A stretch of DNA of 20,176 nt, taken from the IMG/VR virus record IMGVR_UViG_3300036846_000048, positions 1 through 20,176 of that record; one strand, written 5' to 3'. A program made the position numbers and the translations under genes. Within the stretch, counting starts at the first letter, position 1. Each line of letters starts with the position of its first letter. The notes below the pieces were generated by a model that did no database searches, was not told the DNA's origin, and was given only the letters and a program-made list of their open reading frames with translations. Below, piece after piece: positions 18,764 through 20,176 of this stretch. The stretch is from a virus.

Positions 18764-20176
18764 TGTCAATTCAACCGTGGCAGTGTGCGCATGGCGACGC
18801 GCCTTCGGCGACGTTGACTTGTGCGAACACCGTCGCGCTGGCACCGCCTGACGATAGCGTCGACACCAACAAAGTCGTCATCACCGGCAGCGGCACGATC
18901 TACTCGTTTGGTCCGCCGCCAGGCACGCAGCTGATCGGCGTCGACGAAGACGGCAACGAAGAATATGCCGCCATCGGTGTGACCAAGCAGGTCACCTTTG
19001 AGCCGTCCGGCGGCAGCATCACGCTGGCGCATAACGCCATCTGGCTCGATCTGCTCGGCAACGCATCGCGCTCGATCTCCACTGTTTGCATCGGCACCTA
19101 TAGCTGCGATGCGCTCGGCCACTGGCGCGAAGAAAGCTTCCAAGACACCAACACGATCGGCGGCGGCGGTGGTGGCGGAACAGCGGGGCCGCCTGGTCCG
19201 GCCGGTCCGCAAGGGCCGCAAGGGCCTGCAGGTGCCACCGGCCCGCAAGGGCCTGCAGGCGCCACCGGCGCGCAAGGCCCGGCCGGGCCAGGCGTTGCGA
19301 CGGGCGGCAGCTCGGGCCAGGTTTTAGCGAAAAATTCCTCGAGCGATTACGATACGCACTGGATCACGCCGAGCGGTGGCTCAGGCGGCACTGCGGTCAG
19401 TATTGGCGCCACGCCGCCAGCGAGTCCCACTCCCGGCAATCTCTGGTGGGATGCCGTCGGCGGCGCGCTTTTTATTTGGTATGACGACGGCAACACGCAG
19501 CAGTGGGTTGTCGTCGTCAACCAGGGCGGCACGGCGCAGGCGGCCCCGCTCGTCAGCGGGCAGTGCTATCTAACAAGCACGTCGCGAACCAACCTCATCC
19601 TGCTCCCCAGGAACGGCAATCTGATCGTCATCAATGGAGTGGCTTATTCCATTCCGGCTGCAGGCATCTCGTCGGGAGTGACGGGCGTCTACGTCAATGG
19701 CGTCGCCGGACAGAACTTAGCAAACAACACCATCTATGACGTCTTTTTGTTCATCAATGCCGGGGCTCTAACTTTCGACTTTTATCCTACATCCTCGGGC
19801 ACGCACATAACCGACACGACGACGGGCAATGTCGGCGTCGAGGTGCTGAAATCCGGCGGCGTGCCGGTGTCGTCGAGGACTTTGATCGGCAAGATCGTCA
19901 CCCAGAGCACCGGCATTCTCGCAACGTTTCCAAACAATCCCGGCACAGACACCAGTGGCACGACTAATAACTGGACGAGCGTCACCGGAGTCCAGGGCGT
20001 CGGCTTAATCAGTTGGTTCAATCAAAAATATCTGGACATCGGCGGCAACCTGACCGGCGACGGCACCTATGTCTATGCGACAGGCAGCTGGGTCGAGGTG
20101 AACTCTGCCTTTAGAATTTACTTCCTGTCTTGGGGCGACAGTGCTGTTCAGTCGAGAGGCAATCTTGGATTTGGTG
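18763..20176 (+). CDS. Collagen-like tail fibre, second copy, cut by the window edge
   Basis: The frame opens at ATG 18763, which shares its A with the upstream TGA (TGATG), and stays open for 471 codons to the last base, so the end is outside the window. Residues 1-132 are a beta-rich anchor with [12 protein letters not shown] and a strand-rich body. Seven glycines (133-139) lead into about 12 Gly-X-Y triplets (142-177). Next is '[23 protein letters not shown]', a motif common in phage fibres, then the small unit '[26 protein letters not shown]'. The visible C-terminal part repeats the head of the previous fibre: [48 protein letters not shown]. It is probably an alternative or partner receptor-binding fibre. 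Confidence 0.8.
   Translation, partial: MSIQPWQCAHGDAPSATLTCANTVALAPPDDSVDTNKVVITGSGTIYSFGPPPGTQLIGVDEDGNEEYAAIGVTKQVTFEPSGGSITLAHNAIWLDLLGNASRSISTVCIGTYSCDALGHWREESFQDTNTIGGGGGGGTAGPPGPAGPQGPQGPAGATGPQGPAGATGAQGPAGPGVATGGSSGQVLAKNSSSDYDTHWITPSGGSGGTAVSIGATPPASPTPGNLWWDAVGGALFIWYDDGNTQQWVVVVNQGGTAQAAPLVSGQCYLTSTSRTNLILLPRNGNLIVINGVAYSIPAAGISSGVTGVYVNGVAGQNLANNTIYDVFLFINAGALTFDFYPTSSGTHITDTTTGNVGVEVLKSGGVPVSSRTLIGKIVTQSTGILATFPNNPGTDTSGTTNNWTSVTGVQGVGLISWFNQKYLDIGGNLTGDGTYVYATGSWVEVNSAFRIYFLSWGDSAVQSRGNLGFG
19216..19269 (+). repeat. 27-bp tandem repeat in the second collagen stalk
   Basis: Two adjacent 27-bp units (19216-19242 and 19243-19269) differ at a single base (GGT versus GGC) and encode G-P-A-G-A-T type triplets. 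A third, degenerate unit follows. They mark recent in-frame duplication of the stalk. Confidence 0.85.

Noticed and set aside
19216-19269. CRISPR-like direct repeats
   Set aside because: The repeats are adjacent without spacers and encode collagen Gly-X-Y triplets in frame.

Overview
The window is part of the late structural operon of a contractile-tailed (myovirus) phage or prophage related to the Mu tail module. All recognisable genes lie on the + strand and are packed tightly, many with 1-8 nt overlaps. GC-rich sequence, NTG starts and the style of the tail-fibre proteins suggest an alphaproteobacterial (Bradyrhizobium-like) host, but this is inference: no host gene, attachment site or integrase is in view. 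Whether it is a free phage or a prophage cannot be decided from this window.

Layout. 1-2130 is the head-tail connection block: the C-terminal part of a gp6-like connector, an inserted small exported cysteine-rich protein with an L,D-transpeptidase-like His/Gly-Cys signature, a basic neck/tail-completion candidate, a small head-closure candidate and a tail-terminator-like protein with a TTG start. 2133-5171 is the contractile tube: a DUF2635 protein, tail sheath, a gap with a hairpin, tail tube, and a tail assembly chaperone whose second part is most likely made by a -1 ribosomal frameshift at a six-T run. 5171-7972 is a tape measure protein whose C-terminal half carries a glycine-rich linker and two predicted peptidoglycan-active domains.

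7969-14022 is the baseplate: a Mu gp44-like hub, a Mu gpN-like (DNA circularisation) protein split into two adjacent genes, a gp45-like spike, a gp46-like wedge/sheath initiator, a gp47-like wedge and a gp48-like (DUF2313) protein. 14024-20176 is the adsorption and host-range region: an unrecognised virion protein, a beta-helix tail fibre/spike, two small or accessory proteins (one with a DUF4376 domain), a beta-sandwich accessory protein, and two consecutive collagen-containing fibres with homologous C-terminal domains. The last of these runs off the right edge.

No tRNA, rRNA, CRISPR array, insertion sequence, integrase, lysis cassette, convincing promoter or classical U-tract terminator is visible. 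The largest non-coding gap is 83 nt (4052-4134). The most notable points are the two cell-wall-enzyme-like modules with His/Gly-Cys motifs (one free and exported, one fused to the tape measure), the two-gene form of gpN, and the tandem paralogous collagen fibres.
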